Counted from the stretch's first letter, positions 19,671 through 30,700 are shown. The stretch: 64,000 bases of DNA from Nocardioides alkalitolerans (GCA_038184435.1 CP116227.1:2695501-2759500), one strand, 5' to 3'. Numbers and translations: made by a program. The notes: generated by a model not told the origin, from the letters alone.

Positions 19671-20276
19671 TCAGGCGTGCTTGCGCAGGTCGACGTGGGA
19701 GCCCTCCCACGCCAGCAGCTCGGCGCGCACGACGTCGAGCTCCTGCTCCAGCTCCGCGAGGCGCACGATGGCCTCCGCGGCGCGGTCCTCGGCGGCCTGC
19801 AGCTTGCGGCGCAGCTCGTCGCGCTCCGCCACCGCGGCGTCGGCGCGCTTCGCCTCCGCGTCGGCCCGACGGGTCAGCTCCACCACCTTGGCCTGGGCGA
19901 GCTCGACGGCCTGCTCGAGGTCGCTGATCGCCTTCTCGCGCGCGGAGATCGCGTCGTCACGGTCGGCGATGCGACCCTCGACCGAGGCGATGAACTCGGC
20001 GTTCTCCTCGGAGCGCTGGGCGGCGAGCTCGGCGTACTCCTTCGCCTGAGACGCGCGGTCCGTCGCGGCGTCGCGCCGCGACGCCATCAGCTCGGAGTGG
20101 GCGATGCGCAGCGCGGCCGCCCCCAGGAGGACGGCGACCGCACCCGCGACGGCGACGGCGACGAAGGAGCCGGTGGGCACGACGGCGGCCAGCAGCACGC
20201 CGGAGGCAACGATGAGGGCGACGGCCACGACGAGACGCGTGCTGCGCTGCCGGCGACGAGCGTTGGGGGAAGCCAT
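19671..20276 (-). CDS. Two-TM coiled-coil protein (DUF6779-like)
   Basis: About 201 residues. A basic N-terminus precedes two membrane helices (about 13-32 and 37-55). A long, charged coiled coil runs from about residue 65 to 190, rich in Glu, Ala, Arg and Asp. The position beside DUF3180-folK, where Rv3604c sits in M. tuberculosis, and the architecture suggest the DUF6779 type; that label is inferred. It starts with ATG at 20276 or GTG at 20285. Function unknown; perhaps a membrane scaffold. Confidence 0.75.
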   Translation of the reverse strand: MASPNARRRQRSTRLVVAVALIVASGVLLAAVVPTGSFVAVAVAGAVAVLLGAAALRIAHSELMASRRDAATDRASQAKEYAELAAQRSEENAEFIASVEGRIADRDDAISAREKAISDLEQAVELAQAKVVELTRRADAEAKRADAAVAERDELRRKLQAAEDRAAEAIVRLAELEQELDVVRAELLAWEGSHVDLRKHA

Positions 20277-20286
20277 GCTCGCCACC

Positions 20287-20817
20287 CTAGGGAGCAGGGG
20301 GCTCCGCAGGGACGCGACACGCCCGTTCGAGCAGCAACGACGCGGCCAGCACGGCCCCGGCGGCCACCGCGGCCACGAGGCTGCGGGTGAGGCGCTCCTC
20401 CGCGACGTACGACGCGGAGCCGAGCCAGCTGACCGCGTGCCCGACGTACCCGCCCACCAGGAGGGCCCCCACCAGCGCGCACGCGCGCGCCAGCACCAAC
20501 CGGTTCACGGCTTGGTGGGCGAGCAGGTCGGCGCGGGCGCGCTCGATCGTGCGCCGGGTGAACCAGGCGGTGCCCGCCAGGATCGCGGCGACCAGCACGA
20601 GGAGCAGCACCTGCGTCCAGCTCACGGGCGGCACCACGACGCCGAGCGCCCGGCCGAGCCGGTGGAGCAGCCAGCCGCCGACGAGACCGACGACGACGAA
20701 GGCCGTCAGCGCCGCCGGCGAGACGGGGCCGAGCCGCGGGCCGTCGGGCTCCCCGTCCCCGACGTCCCCGGGGCCGTCGCGTCCGTCAGGCGGGGTTGGC
20801 GAGGACGAGGTCGTCAC
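20287..20817 (-). CDS. DUF3180 membrane protein
   Basis: The 176-residue protein has four predicted membrane helices (starting TAFVVVGLVGGWLLHRLG, then WTQVLLLVLVAAILAGTAWF, then two more). This gene follows folK throughout actinobacteria (Rv3605c in M. tuberculosis). The only plausible start is a GTG at 20817, which makes the gene overlap the end of folK by 32 bases. Function unknown. Confidence 0.85.
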   Translation of the reverse strand: MTTSSSPTPPDGRDGPGDVGDGEPDGPRLGPVSPAALTAFVVVGLVGGWLLHRLGRALGVVVPPVSWTQVLLLVLVAAILAGTAWFTRRTIERARADLLAHQAVNRLVLARACALVGALLVGGYVGHAVSWLGSASYVAEERLTRSLVAAVAAGAVLAASLLLERACRVPAEPPAP

Positions 20818-21358
20818 GCCGCTGGAGCCCCTGGTCGCCGGTCGCGCCGAGCAGGTCCGCGACGCGGCCGTGGTCGGGGATCTCGGCGTCGGGCTCGAGG
20901 TCGTACCACGGCTGCAGGACGAACGCCCGCTCCGCGGCACGCGGGTGGGGCAGCTGCAGCCACGGCTCGTTGCTGCGGCGGTCGCCGACGACGATGAGGT
21001 CGACGTCGAGCGTGCGGGGCGCGTTGACGATGCCGTCCCGCTCGCGGCCGAAGGCGTCCTCGATGGCCTGCATGCGGTCGATGAGCCGCGCGGCCGACAG
21101 CGTCGTGTCGAACAGCACCACGGCGTTGAGGAAGGTGTCGGAGCCCGCGGGCGCGCCGAGGGGCTCCGACTCGTAGACCGCGGAGACGTTCGTGATCCAC
21201 ACCTCGGGGGTGTCCGCCAGCGCGTCCACCGCGCCCTGCAGGTTCGCGAACCGGTCGCCGAGGTTGGACCCCAACGAGACCACCGTGCGGCGGATGGGTC
21301 GCATCTCCCCGGTCAGGGTGTCCGCGTCGATGATGTGGGGGTTCGGAGTCTCGGTCAC
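20786..21358 (-). CDS. folK: 2-amino-4-hydroxy-6-hydroxymethyldihydropteridine pyrophosphokinase
   Basis: FolK (HPPK) transfers pyrophosphate from ATP to the pterin in folate synthesis. The 190-residue protein shows SLGSNLGDRFANLQGAVDAL near the N-terminus, and the signature APRTLDVDLIVVGD followed by LPHPRAAERAFVLQP. About 25 extra residues precede the usual start. The GTG at 21358 overlaps the folB stop (GTGA). Confidence 0.96.
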   Translation of the reverse strand: MTETPNPHIIDADTLTGEMRPIRRTVVSLGSNLGDRFANLQGAVDALADTPEVWITNVSAVYESEPLGAPAGSDTFLNAVVLFDTTLSAARLIDRMQAIEDAFGRERDGIVNAPRTLDVDLIVVGDRRSNEPWLQLPHPRAAERAFVLQPWYDLEPDAEIPDHGRVADLLGATGDQGLQRRDDLVLANPA

Positions 21359-21723
21359 CTTGGGCCTCGTTTCCGTTCGATCGTCAGCGCCACGTCGGTG
21401 AACGTCGTGGGGATGGGTGCGTCAGGCTTGTGGAGGGTCACCCGGACCCATTCAACACGACCTTCCAACAGCACCACGTCAGCGATGCGCTGGACGACCG
21501 TCTCGACGAGATCGACGGGATCGGACTCCACGGCGGCCTTCACCGCCATGGTGAGACTTCCGTAGTCGACGGTGTCGTGCAAGTCGTCGGACGCCGCCGC
21601 GGGGGCCGTGTCGAGGCCCAGCACGAGGTCCACGACGAACCGCTGTCCCTCTCGCCGTTCGTCGGGGAACACGCCGTGGTGCGCCCAGCACTCGATGCCG
21701 CGCACGGCCAGCTCGTCGGTCAC
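21355..21723 (-). CDS. folB: Dihydroneopterin aldolase
   Basis: FolB cleaves dihydroneopterin to the hydroxymethyl pterin. The 122-residue protein has GIECWAHHGVFPDERREGQRF at the N-terminus, the DTVDYG segment and the catalytic-lysine region VTLHKPDAPI. It starts with GTG at 21723, overlapping the folP stop by GTGA, and ends overlapping the folK start. Translation of folP, folB and folK is therefore probably coupled. Confidence 0.96.
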   Translation of the reverse strand: MTDELAVRGIECWAHHGVFPDERREGQRFVVDLVLGLDTAPAAASDDLHDTVDYGSLTMAVKAAVESDPVDLVETVVQRIADVVLLEGRVEWVRVTLHKPDAPIPTTFTDVALTIERKRGPR

Positions 21724-22559
21724 GCCTGCTCCTCCCCCGTCACGCCCTGCCGGGCCGTCTGCCAGGCCTCCCGCACGGCCAGCACGTCGTGGCTCGCCCG
21801 CACGTCGTGCACGCGCACGCACCACACGCCGGCCGCCGCCAGCATGACGGTCAGCGCGGCCGTCGCGTGGTCCCGTCCGTCCACCGGACGCGGTCCCTCG
21901 GGCCCGGCCAGCAGCCGGCCGAGGAACGTCTTCCGGCTGGCGCCGACCAGCAGGCGGTGCCCCAGGGCGTCGAGGCGCTCGAGCCCCGCGAGCAGCTCCC
22001 AGTTGTGGTGCGCGCCCTTCGCGAAACCCAGGCCGGGGTCGAGCACGAGCCGCTCGGGCGCGATGCCGGCGGCGAGGGCGGCGTCGCGACGTACCGCCAG
22101 CTCCTCCGCCACCTCCGTCACCACCCCCCGCGGGTAGTCCGCGAAGTCGGTCATCCGGTCGGCGTGGGCGCGCCAGTGCATGGCCACGTACGTCGCACCC
22201 GCCTCCGCGGCCACGGCGAGCACGCGGGGGTCGGCCAGGCCGCCCGAGACGTCGTTGACCACGGTGGCACCGGCGACCAGGGCCGCCTCGGCGACCTCCG
22301 CCCGCATGGTGTCCACCGAGACGGTGACACCCGCGGCCGCGAGCTCGCGGATGACGGGCACGACGCGGTCGAGCTCCTCGGCCAGCAGGGGCCGAGTCGC
22401 TCCCGGCCGCGTCGACTCACCCCCGATGTCGAGGAGGTCGGCCCCGTCGGCGACGAGGGCGAGCCCGTGCGCGACGGCGCGCTCGGGGTCGGCCCACCGG
22501 CCCCCGTCGGAGAAGGAGTCGGGCGTGACGTTGACGACGCCCATGAGGAGCGGACGCAC
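21720..22559 (-). CDS. folP: Dihydropteroate synthase
   Basis: FolP joins the pterin pyrophosphate to p-aminobenzoate and is the sulfonamide target. The 279-residue protein carries both signatures, MGVVNVTPDSFSDGG and DIGGESTRPGA, then DPGLGFAK and GASRKTFLG. I use a GTG start at 22559, five codons before the ATG at 22544; either is possible. It lies 11 bases beyond folE. Confidence 0.96.
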   Translation of the reverse strand: MRPLLMGVVNVTPDSFSDGGRWADPERAVAHGLALVADGADLLDIGGESTRPGATRPLLAEELDRVVPVIRELAAAGVTVSVDTMRAEVAEAALVAGATVVNDVSGGLADPRVLAVAAEAGATYVAMHWRAHADRMTDFADYPRGVVTEVAEELAVRRDAALAAGIAPERLVLDPGLGFAKGAHHNWELLAGLERLDALGHRLLVGASRKTFLGRLLAGPEGPRPVDGRDHATAALTVMLAAAGVWCVRVHDVRASHDVLAVREAWQTARQGVTGEEQA

Positions 22560-22570
22560 GGACCGGCTCC

Positions 22571-23178
22571 TCAGCGACGCGGGCTGTGGATCAGCGCCAT
22601 GGCCTCCGACCGCGTGGTCGGGTCGTGCATCTGGCCCCGGACCGCCGAGGTCAGCGTGCGCGCGCCCGCCTTGCGGACCCCGCGCATCGTCATGCACAGG
22701 TGCTCGGCCTCGATCACGACGATGCAGCCGCGCGGCTCGAGGATCCGCATGAGGGCGTCGGCCACCTGGGTCGTGAGCCGCTCCTGGACCTGGGGGCGCT
22801 TGGCGTAGACGTCCACCAGGCGGGCCAGCTTGGAGAGGCCGGTGATCTTGCCGCTCGCCGACGGGATGTAGCCGACGTGGGCAACGCCGGTGAACGGCAC
22901 GAGGTGGTGCTCGCACATGCTCCACAGCTCGATGTCGCGCACGAGGACCATCTCGTCGTGGCCGATGTCGAACGTCGTGGTGAGCACGTCCTCCGGCTGT
23001 TGGCGCAGCCCGGCGGTGAGCTCCGCGTAGGCCCGCGCCACGCGGGCGGGCGTCTCCTGCAGGCCCTCCCGGTCGGGGTCCTCGCCGATCGCGAACAGGA
23101 GCTCGCGGATCGCCGCCTCGGCCCGGTCGTGGTCGTAGTCCGGACGCGCGGCCGGGTCGGGGTTGGACACCGGGCTGA

Positions 23179-23182
<4 letters not shown>
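22571..23182 (-). CDS. folE: GTP cyclohydrolase I
   Basis: FolE opens GTP to dihydroneopterin triphosphate, the first step of folate synthesis. The 203-residue protein has the zinc-site residues in MCEHHLVPF, the signature GYIPSASGKITGLSKLARLV, RPQVQERLT and EAEHLCM. The GTG start at 23182 overlaps the ftsH stop (GTGA), so the folate block is tied to ftsH, as in Rv3610c-Rv3609c. Confidence 0.97.
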
Positions 23183-25242
<2,060 letters not shown>

Positions 25243-25382
25243 AGGCTTCTTCCACGACGTGATGACGGGCGGCCGTCGCGACCGGCCCAGGACTCAGGGG
25301 ACGAAACTACCGCGCCCGCGCGGTCTGTCCGCCCTGCCGCCCGATTCTGGCAGCAGTTCCCAAGGACCGGCTGAGCGTGGGA

Positions 25383-25934
25383 TCAGGAGTAGACGTGCGG
25401 AGCCAGGGTCCCGATGCACCGGAGGTTGCGGTAGCGCTCCTGGTAGTCGAGCCCGTAGCCGACGACGAACTCGTTGGGGATGTCCCACCCGACGTACTTC
25501 GGCGTCACGGGCATCGCCAGCGCCTCCGGCTTGCGGAGCAGGGTCGCGATCTCGACGCTCGCCGGGCTCCGGCTCGACAGGTTGGAGATCAGCCAGCTGA
25601 GCGTGAGCCCCGTGTCGATGATCTCGTCGACGACGAGCACGTGCTTGCCGGAGATGTCGGTGTCGAGGTCCTTGAGGATCCGCACGACCCCGCTCGACTT
25701 CGTGCCGGAGCCGTAGGACGACACGGCCATCCAGTCGGTCTCCACGTGGCGGTCGAGCGCGCGGGAGAGGTCGGCCATCACCATGATCGCGCCGCGGAGC
25801 ACGCCGACGACGAGGAGCTCCTTGCCCTCGTAGTCGGCCTCGATGCGGCGGGCCATCTCCTCGAGCTTCGCGAGGATCTCCTCCTCGGTGAAGAGGATGT
25901 TGACCAGGTCGTTCTCGACGGAGGAGGCGTCCAC
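25383..25934 (-). CDS. hpt: Hypoxanthine phosphoribosyltransferase
   Basis: Hpt salvages hypoxanthine and guanine with PRPP. The 183-residue protein has the flexible-loop region SSYGSGTKSSGVV, the PRPP-binding loop VLVVDEIIDTGLTL and the C-terminal base-binding segment NEFVVGYGLDYQERYRNL. It lies 55 bases after tilS and about 140 bases before ftsH, the order seen in M. tuberculosis and Bacillus (tilS-hpt-ftsH). Confidence 0.97.
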   Translation of the reverse strand: MDASSVENDLVNILFTEEEILAKLEEMARRIEADYEGKELLVVGVLRGAIMVMADLSRALDRHVETDWMAVSSYGSGTKSSGVVRILKDLDTDISGKHVLVVDEIIDTGLTLSWLISNLSSRSPASVEIATLLRKPEALAMPVTPKYVGWDIPNEFVVGYGLDYQERYRNLRCIGTLAPHVYS

Positions 25935-25989
25935 GGGAGGTCAGCCTGCCACAGGTCGCCGGGGGGCGGGGCGGCGGCCCGCGCCCGCC

Positions 25990-26982
25990 TCAGGCGGTCG
26001 GCCGGAACCGCACCGTCGGCCCCCGGCGCTCCGCGGTGACGTGTCCGGGGAGCTGCACCGCCGCTCCCCCCGGAGCGTCGGCGAGCTGCGCGAGGGCATC
26101 GACGTGCACCGCGAACAGCTCGGCGTCCCGGGCTCCTGCGGCGAGCGCCGCCCGCCGCAGGACGCGGGTCCCGATGGCCCGCGGGAGGCTCGCCAGACCC
26201 GCGAGGTCGACCTCCGTGGCGAGGTCGCGCCCGTTCACGACGTCCCCGTACGCCGCGTCCGCGACCTCCTCGAGCGCCGCCAGGTCGTCCTGGAGGAGGT
26301 CGGCGGTGCGCGCGAGGTTGTGGCGCACCCGGCGGTTGAGCACGTCCTCGAGCACCGGCAGGACCTCCGCGCGCACGCGGGCGCGCAGGAAACGCGGGTC
26401 GCTGTTGTGGGGGTCGGTCCACCAGGCGATGCCCTCGGCGGCGCAGGCCGCCTCGGTCTCGGCCCGCGTCACGTCGAGCAGGGGCCGGCGGAACACGTCG
26501 AACCCGCGGCGCATCCCGGCGATGGAGCGCCCGCCGGACCCGCGGGCGAGACCGAGCAGCACCGTCTCCGCCTGGTCGTCGAGCGTGTGCCCGAGCAGGA
26601 CCACGGGAGCCTCGACCGTGGCGGCGACCTGGCCGAGCACGGCGTACCGCGCCTCCCGTGCCGCCGCCTCCACGCCCCGACCGGCGGAGCCGACGCTCAC
26701 CGTCGCCGAGAACGTCTCGTCGGCCCCCAGCGCCGCCATCTGCTCGACGACGCGCCGCGTGTGGTCGGCCGAACCCTCCTGGAGACCGTGGTCGACGACC
26801 GTGCCGACGACGTGGGTCCCGGTCGCGTCGCGGGCGGCGCGGGCGACGAACACCGTGGCGGCCAACAGCGCCAGGGAGTCGGCGCCCCCGCTGCACGCCA
26901 CGACCACCGTCGGCGGCCGCTCGGCCTCGAGCACGCGGCGTACGGCGGAGCGCACCGCCGCGACCGCCGGCGGGAGCGTCAC
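25990..26982 (-). CDS. tilS: tRNA(Ile)-lysidine synthetase
   Basis: TilS modifies the wobble cytidine of tRNA-Ile(CAU) to lysidine. The 330-residue protein has the ATP-pyrophosphatase loop ACSGGADSLALL (residues 29-40), GHTLDDQAETVLLGLARGSG, and the conserved WWTDPHNSDPRFLRARVR. The C-terminal accessory domain is short, as in other actinobacteria. The GTG start at 26982 overlaps the stop of the upstream metalloprotease gene. Confidence 0.95.
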   Translation of the reverse strand: MTLPPAVAAVRSAVRRVLEAERPPTVVVACSGGADSLALLAATVFVARAARDATGTHVVGTVVDHGLQEGSADHTRRVVEQMAALGADETFSATVSVGSAGRGVEAAAREARYAVLGQVAATVEAPVVLLGHTLDDQAETVLLGLARGSGGRSIAGMRRGFDVFRRPLLDVTRAETEAACAAEGIAWWTDPHNSDPRFLRARVRAEVLPVLEDVLNRRVRHNLARTADLLQDDLAALEEVADAAYGDVVNGRDLATEVDLAGLASLPRAIGTRVLRRAALAAGARDAELFAVHVDALAQLADAPGGAAVQLPGHVTAERRGPTVRFRPTA

Positions 26983-28055
26983 CCGTGCACGCGCGCGACC
27001 CAGGCGGCGGGGTCGGCGATCTCGGCCTTGGACGGCAGGTGGTCGGGCGTCGCCCAGACGGCGTTGAACTCCTCCATGCCGACGCGGTCGACGACGTGGC
27101 GGACGAAGGCGGCGCCGTCGCGGTACTGCGCCATCTTCGCGTCGAGCCCGATCATGCGGCGCACGAGCCGGTCGAGGAAGCCGAGCCCGTCCCGGCGCTG
27201 CTCGAAGGCCTTGCGGATGCGTCGGACGGTGGGGATGACGGCGGGGCCGACGCCGTCCATGACGACGTCCGCGTGCCCCTCGAGCAGCGACATGACACCG
27301 GTGACGCGGTCGACGATCTCGCGCTGCTCCGGCGAGCCCAGCATGTCGACCAGCGAGCCGCGGGCGCCGTTGCGCACGGCGTCGACGACGCGGGACAGCC
27401 CGTCCTCCAGCACCGACGAGGGATCGAGCGTGCCCGCGAGCGCGTCGACCTGCTCGCGCAGGTGCTCGCGCAGCCACGGCACCGCGGTGAACTGCACCCG
27501 GTGCGTCTCCTCGTGGAGGCAGACCCACAGGCGGAAGTCGGTGTGGCGCGCGCCGATGTCCTCCGCGACCTGCCAGACGTTGGGCGCGACGAGCAGCAGA
27601 CGGCCGTCGGGCGCGACGTCCGCGGGCGCGAACGGGTCGAACTGCCCGAGGACCTTGCCCGAGAGGAACCCGAGGAGCACCCCCAGCTCCGCGCCCGTCA
27701 CCCGGGAACCGACGGCGGTCGTGGCGCGGCGGACGACGGCGGGCGGCTGGATCCCGCCCTCCGCGCTCCGCTCGGCCAGCCGGGCGAGGAACGGCTCCAT
27801 CATCACGGCGAAGCTCTGCGTGTTGGCCTCGATCCAGCGGGGTCGGTCCACCACGAGCACGGGCGCCGCGTGCGGGGGCGCGACCAGTCCGGTGAAGTCG
27901 GCCACGAGGTCCGTCGAGCGCGCCGCGTCGGACCGCAGCGCCGTCACCGTCTCCGCGACCTGGGCCGCGGGGACGTCGGGGGCCGGCGGGGCGAGACGGG
28001 AGCCGAGCCGCGCAGCGAGGTCCCAGTCGATGGCCGCGCCCGGGGAGGAGGTCAT
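26979..28055 (-). CDS. DUF2342 zinc-dependent metalloprotease-like protein
   Basis: The 358-residue protein contains HEETHRVQF (HExxH, His181-His185) in a helical context, characteristic of the actinobacterial DUF2342 family. That family is annotated as zinc-dependent metalloprotease or as F420-biosynthesis-associated protein. It sits between dacB and tilS exactly as Rv3626c does. No signal peptide is visible, so it is probably cytoplasmic. The stop overlaps tilS; the start overlaps the dacB stop. Substrate unknown. Confidence 0.88.
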   Translation of the reverse strand: MTSSPGAAIDWDLAARLGSRLAPPAPDVPAAQVAETVTALRSDAARSTDLVADFTGLVAPPHAAPVLVVDRPRWIEANTQSFAVMMEPFLARLAERSAEGGIQPPAVVRRATTAVGSRVTGAELGVLLGFLSGKVLGQFDPFAPADVAPDGRLLLVAPNVWQVAEDIGARHTDFRLWVCLHEETHRVQFTAVPWLREHLREQVDALAGTLDPSSVLEDGLSRVVDAVRNGARGSLVDMLGSPEQREIVDRVTGVMSLLEGHADVVMDGVGPAVIPTVRRIRKAFEQRRDGLGFLDRLVRRMIGLDAKMAQYRDGAAFVRHVVDRVGMEEFNAVWATPDHLPSKAEIADPAAWVARVHG

Positions 28056-29704
28056 GCCGGCGACAGTACGTCGCGGCCGGTCGCCGCAGCGGCGCCATCG
28101 CTCGCGGTCGGGCCGTCGGTCGCCCCGTCGGTCGCCCCGTCGGTGGGGCCGTCGGTCGGCCCGTCGGTCGGCCCGTCGGTGGGCTCCTCGGGCGCCGCGC
28201 CCGTCGTGCAGACGCAGGCCGCGAGCGCCGCCGCGGTGCGGTCGATCGCCTCACGGGCGTCGAGCGCGGCCGCCGGGTCCACCCCGTCGGCCACGACGAC
28301 GAACAACAGGGGCTGGCCCGTGGCGTCCTGGACGATCCCGGCGAGGCCCTGCACGCCCGTCAGGGTGCCGGTCTTCGCCCGCACCGAGCCGAGCCCTGCG
28401 GGGTCGGCCGTCGTGAAGCGGTTGGCGAGCGAGCCGGAGAAGCCCGCGACCGGCAGCCCGCTGAGCACGTGGCGCAGCTCGGGGCGGTCGGGCGACGAGG
28501 CGACGGCGAGCACCTCGACGAGCGTGGTCGGCGCCAGCAGGTTCTGCCGCGACAGGCCGCTGCCGTCGGTGAGCACGTCGGCCCCCAGGTCGACGCCGAG
28601 GCCGGCGAGCACGCGCCGTACCCCCGCGGCGCCGCCCTCGAAGGACCCTGCCCCCTCGACCTCGAGGCCGACGTGGTGGGCCAGCACCTCGGTGGTCTCG
28701 TTGTCGCTCACGGCGAGCAGGTGCTCGACGATCTCGCCGAGCGGTGCGCTGTCCACCGCGGCGAGGCGCGGGCTGTTGCCTGCGAGACCCGTCGACGGCT
28801 CGCCGACGACGGTGATGCCCGCCTCGGCCAGGGCGCCTGCGAACCAGGCGGCCGTCGCGGCGGCGGGGTCGGCGAGCGGGTCGCCCTCGTCGTCGTACCC
28901 CCGGTCGGAGGTCAGCGCCGCGATCGGCGCGACGACGTCGTCGGGCACGTAGGACGCCGGCCAGACGGGGTTGATGCCGGGGCCCGTGAAGAGGCTGGCG
29001 TCGTAGGACAGCTGCACCTGCGTCCGTCCCGCCTCGGTCAGCGCCGCGGCGGTGGCCGTGGCGAGCTGCCGCAACGACGGACCGAAGCCGTAGCGCGAGG
29101 GCCGCTCCGTCGGCACCGGCTCGCGGGTGAGCAGCGGGTCGCCGCCACCCACGAGCACGATGCGGTGCACCGCGCCGGCAGCGTCCGCGGCGCCGTCCGT
29201 GACGGCGTCCGTGGCGCCGTCGGTCGGCTCGGCGGGGCCGGCGTCGACGACCTCCGTGGTGAAGGTGTGGTCGGGGCCGAGGGTCTCCAGCGCCGCCACG
29301 GAGGTGAGGACCTTCGTGGTCGAGGCCGGGACGACCTGCGGCACCCCCGCCGTCCAGGGGTCGGCGCCGCTCAGCGGCGCCACCGCCACCCCCACGCGGG
29401 AGCCCAGGTCCTCGTCGGCGAGCTGCGGCGTCAGCGCGGCCTGGAGCGCCGCCGGATCGAGCGCCCCGGCGGTGGCGTCGACCGCGGCGAGGAGCGGGTC
29501 GGGCTCCTCGACGGGCGGGAGCTCGAGGCCCTCCGGGGCCGCGACCGCCGCGGGGTCACCCGTCCGGTCGTCGGGGTCGCCGAGCCACCGGTCGGCCAGG
29601 CCGAGCCTCCACGCCCCGGCCCCGGCGCCTCCCAGGAGGACCAGGACCAGCACGACGAGGAGGGGGACCTTGACGCCCCGCCTGCGACGCGTGCCCTTCG
29701 CCAC
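28052..29704 (-). CDS. dacB: D-alanyl-D-alanine carboxypeptidase/endopeptidase (PBP4 type)
   Basis: The 550-residue class C penicillin-binding protein trims peptidoglycan stem peptides outside the membrane. It has an N-terminal anchor (about 12-32) and the three active-site motifs: STTK (Ser128, Lys131), SDN (333-335) and KTG (444-446). The C-terminal tail is a TDGP/TDGA repeat (about residues 508-530) encoded by a 12-bp tandem repeat. A shorter TDGA-type stretch interrupts the domain after the first motif. It is divergent from ppa and matches Rv3627c by position. Confidence 0.93.
   Translation of the reverse strand: MAKGTRRRRGVKVPLLVVLVLVLLGGAGAGAWRLGLADRWLGDPDDRTGDPAAVAAPEGLELPPVEEPDPLLAAVDATAGALDPAALQAALTPQLADEDLGSRVGVAVAPLSGADPWTAGVPQVVPASTTKVLTSVAALETLGPDHTFTTEVVDAGPAEPTDGATDAVTDGAADAAGAVHRIVLVGGGDPLLTREPVPTERPSRYGFGPSLRQLATATAAALTEAGRTQVQLSYDASLFTGPGINPVWPASYVPDDVVAPIAALTSDRGYDDEGDPLADPAAATAAWFAGALAEAGITVVGEPSTGLAGNSPRLAAVDSAPLGEIVEHLLAVSDNETTEVLAHHVGLEVEGAGSFEGGAAGVRRVLAGLGVDLGADVLTDGSGLSRQNLLAPTTLVEVLAVASSPDRPELRHVLSGLPVAGFSGSLANRFTTADPAGLGSVRAKTGTLTGVQGLAGIVQDATGQPLLFVVVADGVDPAAALDAREAIDRTAAALAACVCTTGAAPEEPTDGPTDGPTDGPTDGATDGATDGPTASDGAAAATGRDVLSPA
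28108..28184. repeat. 12-bp coding tandem repeat in dacB tail
   Basis: About six imperfect copies of a 12-bp unit close to GGCCCGTCGGTC encode Thr-Asp-Gly-Pro/Ala on the minus strand. Such units can change number by slippage without shifting frame. Confidence 0.8.
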
Positions 29705-29837
29705 CTAGGATCACCTCAGTTTCGATCGGTTCGGCGTCATTCTGCGCGAGGGCACCGACAGACCTGACCGTGGCCTCCGGTCGCGGCACCAACACGATCG
29801 ACCGCGCCGGCGCGGTCGCGATGCGGAAGGCAGCAGC

Positions 29838-30335
29838 GTGCTCGAGTTCGACGTACTCGTGGAGATCCCCAAGGGCGAGCGGAACAAGTACGAGGTGGAC
29901 CACCACAGTGGTCGCCTCCGTCTCGACCGCACGCTGTTCACCGCGACGCAGTACCCGACGGACTACGGCTACATCGAGGACACCCTCGGCCAGGACGGCG
30001 ACCCGCTCGACGCGATGGTCATCCTCCTCCAGCCGACCTTCCCCGGTTGCCTCATCAAGGCCCGCGCGATCGGCATGTTCCGCATGACCGACGAGGCCGG
30101 CGGCGACGACAAGGTGCTGTGCGTGCCCGCGGGCGACCCGCGCTACAGCCACTACACGGACCTCGGCGACGTGTCGAACTTCGACCTCCTCGAGATCAAG
30201 CACTTCTTCGAGGTCTACAAGGCGCTCGAGCCCAACAAGTCCGTCGAGGGCGCCGACTGGGTCGGCGCCGAAGCCGCGCAGGCCGAGGTGGCCGCGTCGT
30301 TCCAGCGGTTCAAGGACAACGGCAGCAAGTACTGA
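29838..30335 (+). CDS. ppa: Inorganic pyrophosphatase
   Basis: Ppa hydrolyses pyrophosphate and drives biosynthetic reactions. The 165-residue protein is a family I enzyme: EIPKGERNKYEVD, YPTDYGYIEDTLGQDGDPLDAMV with the signature aspartates, and DLLEIKHFFEVYK. It starts with GTG at 29838; the product length equals that of the mycobacterial enzyme (Rv3628). It is divergent from dacB with 133 bases between. Confidence 0.98.
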   Translation: MLEFDVLVEIPKGERNKYEVDHHSGRLRLDRTLFTATQYPTDYGYIEDTLGQDGDPLDAMVILLQPTFPGCLIKARAIGMFRMTDEAGGDDKVLCVPAGDPRYSHYTDLGDVSNFDLLEIKHFFEVYKALEPNKSVEGADWVGAEAAQAEVAASFQRFKDNGSKY

Positions 30336-30374
30336 GCTTCTCTGCTCAGCAGCGCCGGCTCCGGCCGGTACGGC

Positions 30375-30407
30375 GAGGGCGGGACACCCACCGGGTGTCC
30401 CGCCCTC
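30375..30407 (+). terminator. Terminator after ppa
   Basis: A 15-bp perfect stem, GAGGGCGGGACACCC (30375-30389) with its complement (30393-30407), and a 3-base loop, lies 40 bases after the ppa stop. Confidence 0.8.
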
Positions 30408-30700
30408 GTGCTGTTCCGACTCCTCGGCGTGTAACGCGGTGTCCGGGCGTCCGTGGAGGTGGTCGACCACCGCACACGTAGCACCAGCACCGCACCAGTT
30501 GATCCAGCCGGCCGGTCGGGGCCCCGCCGGCCGGACCGTAGGTCGCGATGGCGACCCGGCCGGCGGCGTACGACATCCCCCGTTGTAACGCGGTGTAGGT
30601 GCGTCCGAGCGCGCTGCACAACACGTCCATGGACACGCGGACACCGCGTTACAACCGGTGGTGGTGGCGCCCTGCAACCCAGCCCCGCGCCCGGGGACCG
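30408..30700. other. Gene-free region between ppa terminator and a convergent gene
   Basis: No convincing coding frame. It holds three copies of GTAACGCGGTGT in mixed orientation (see the repeat entry), and a very GC-rich inverted stretch around 30508-30536 (CCGGCCGG and its complement around GGGGCCCC). Confidence 0.7.
30431..30655. repeat. Palindromic GTAACGCGGTGT element, three copies
   Basis: GTAACGCGGTGT is at 30431-30442 and 30585-30596; its complement ACACCGCGTTAC is at 30641-30652. The last two extend to 15-bp perfect arms (30582-30596 and 30641-30655) and form a 74-base hairpin. The first copy continues GTCCGGGCGTCCGTGGA, 15 of 17 bases like the reverse complement of the third. Confidence 0.8.

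Noticed and set aside
30346..30636. 96-codon minus-strand frame in the ppa-methyltransferase gap
   Set aside because: It spans the ppa terminator stem and the palindromic repeats, has atypical composition (many Cys, Arg), and no ribosome site.
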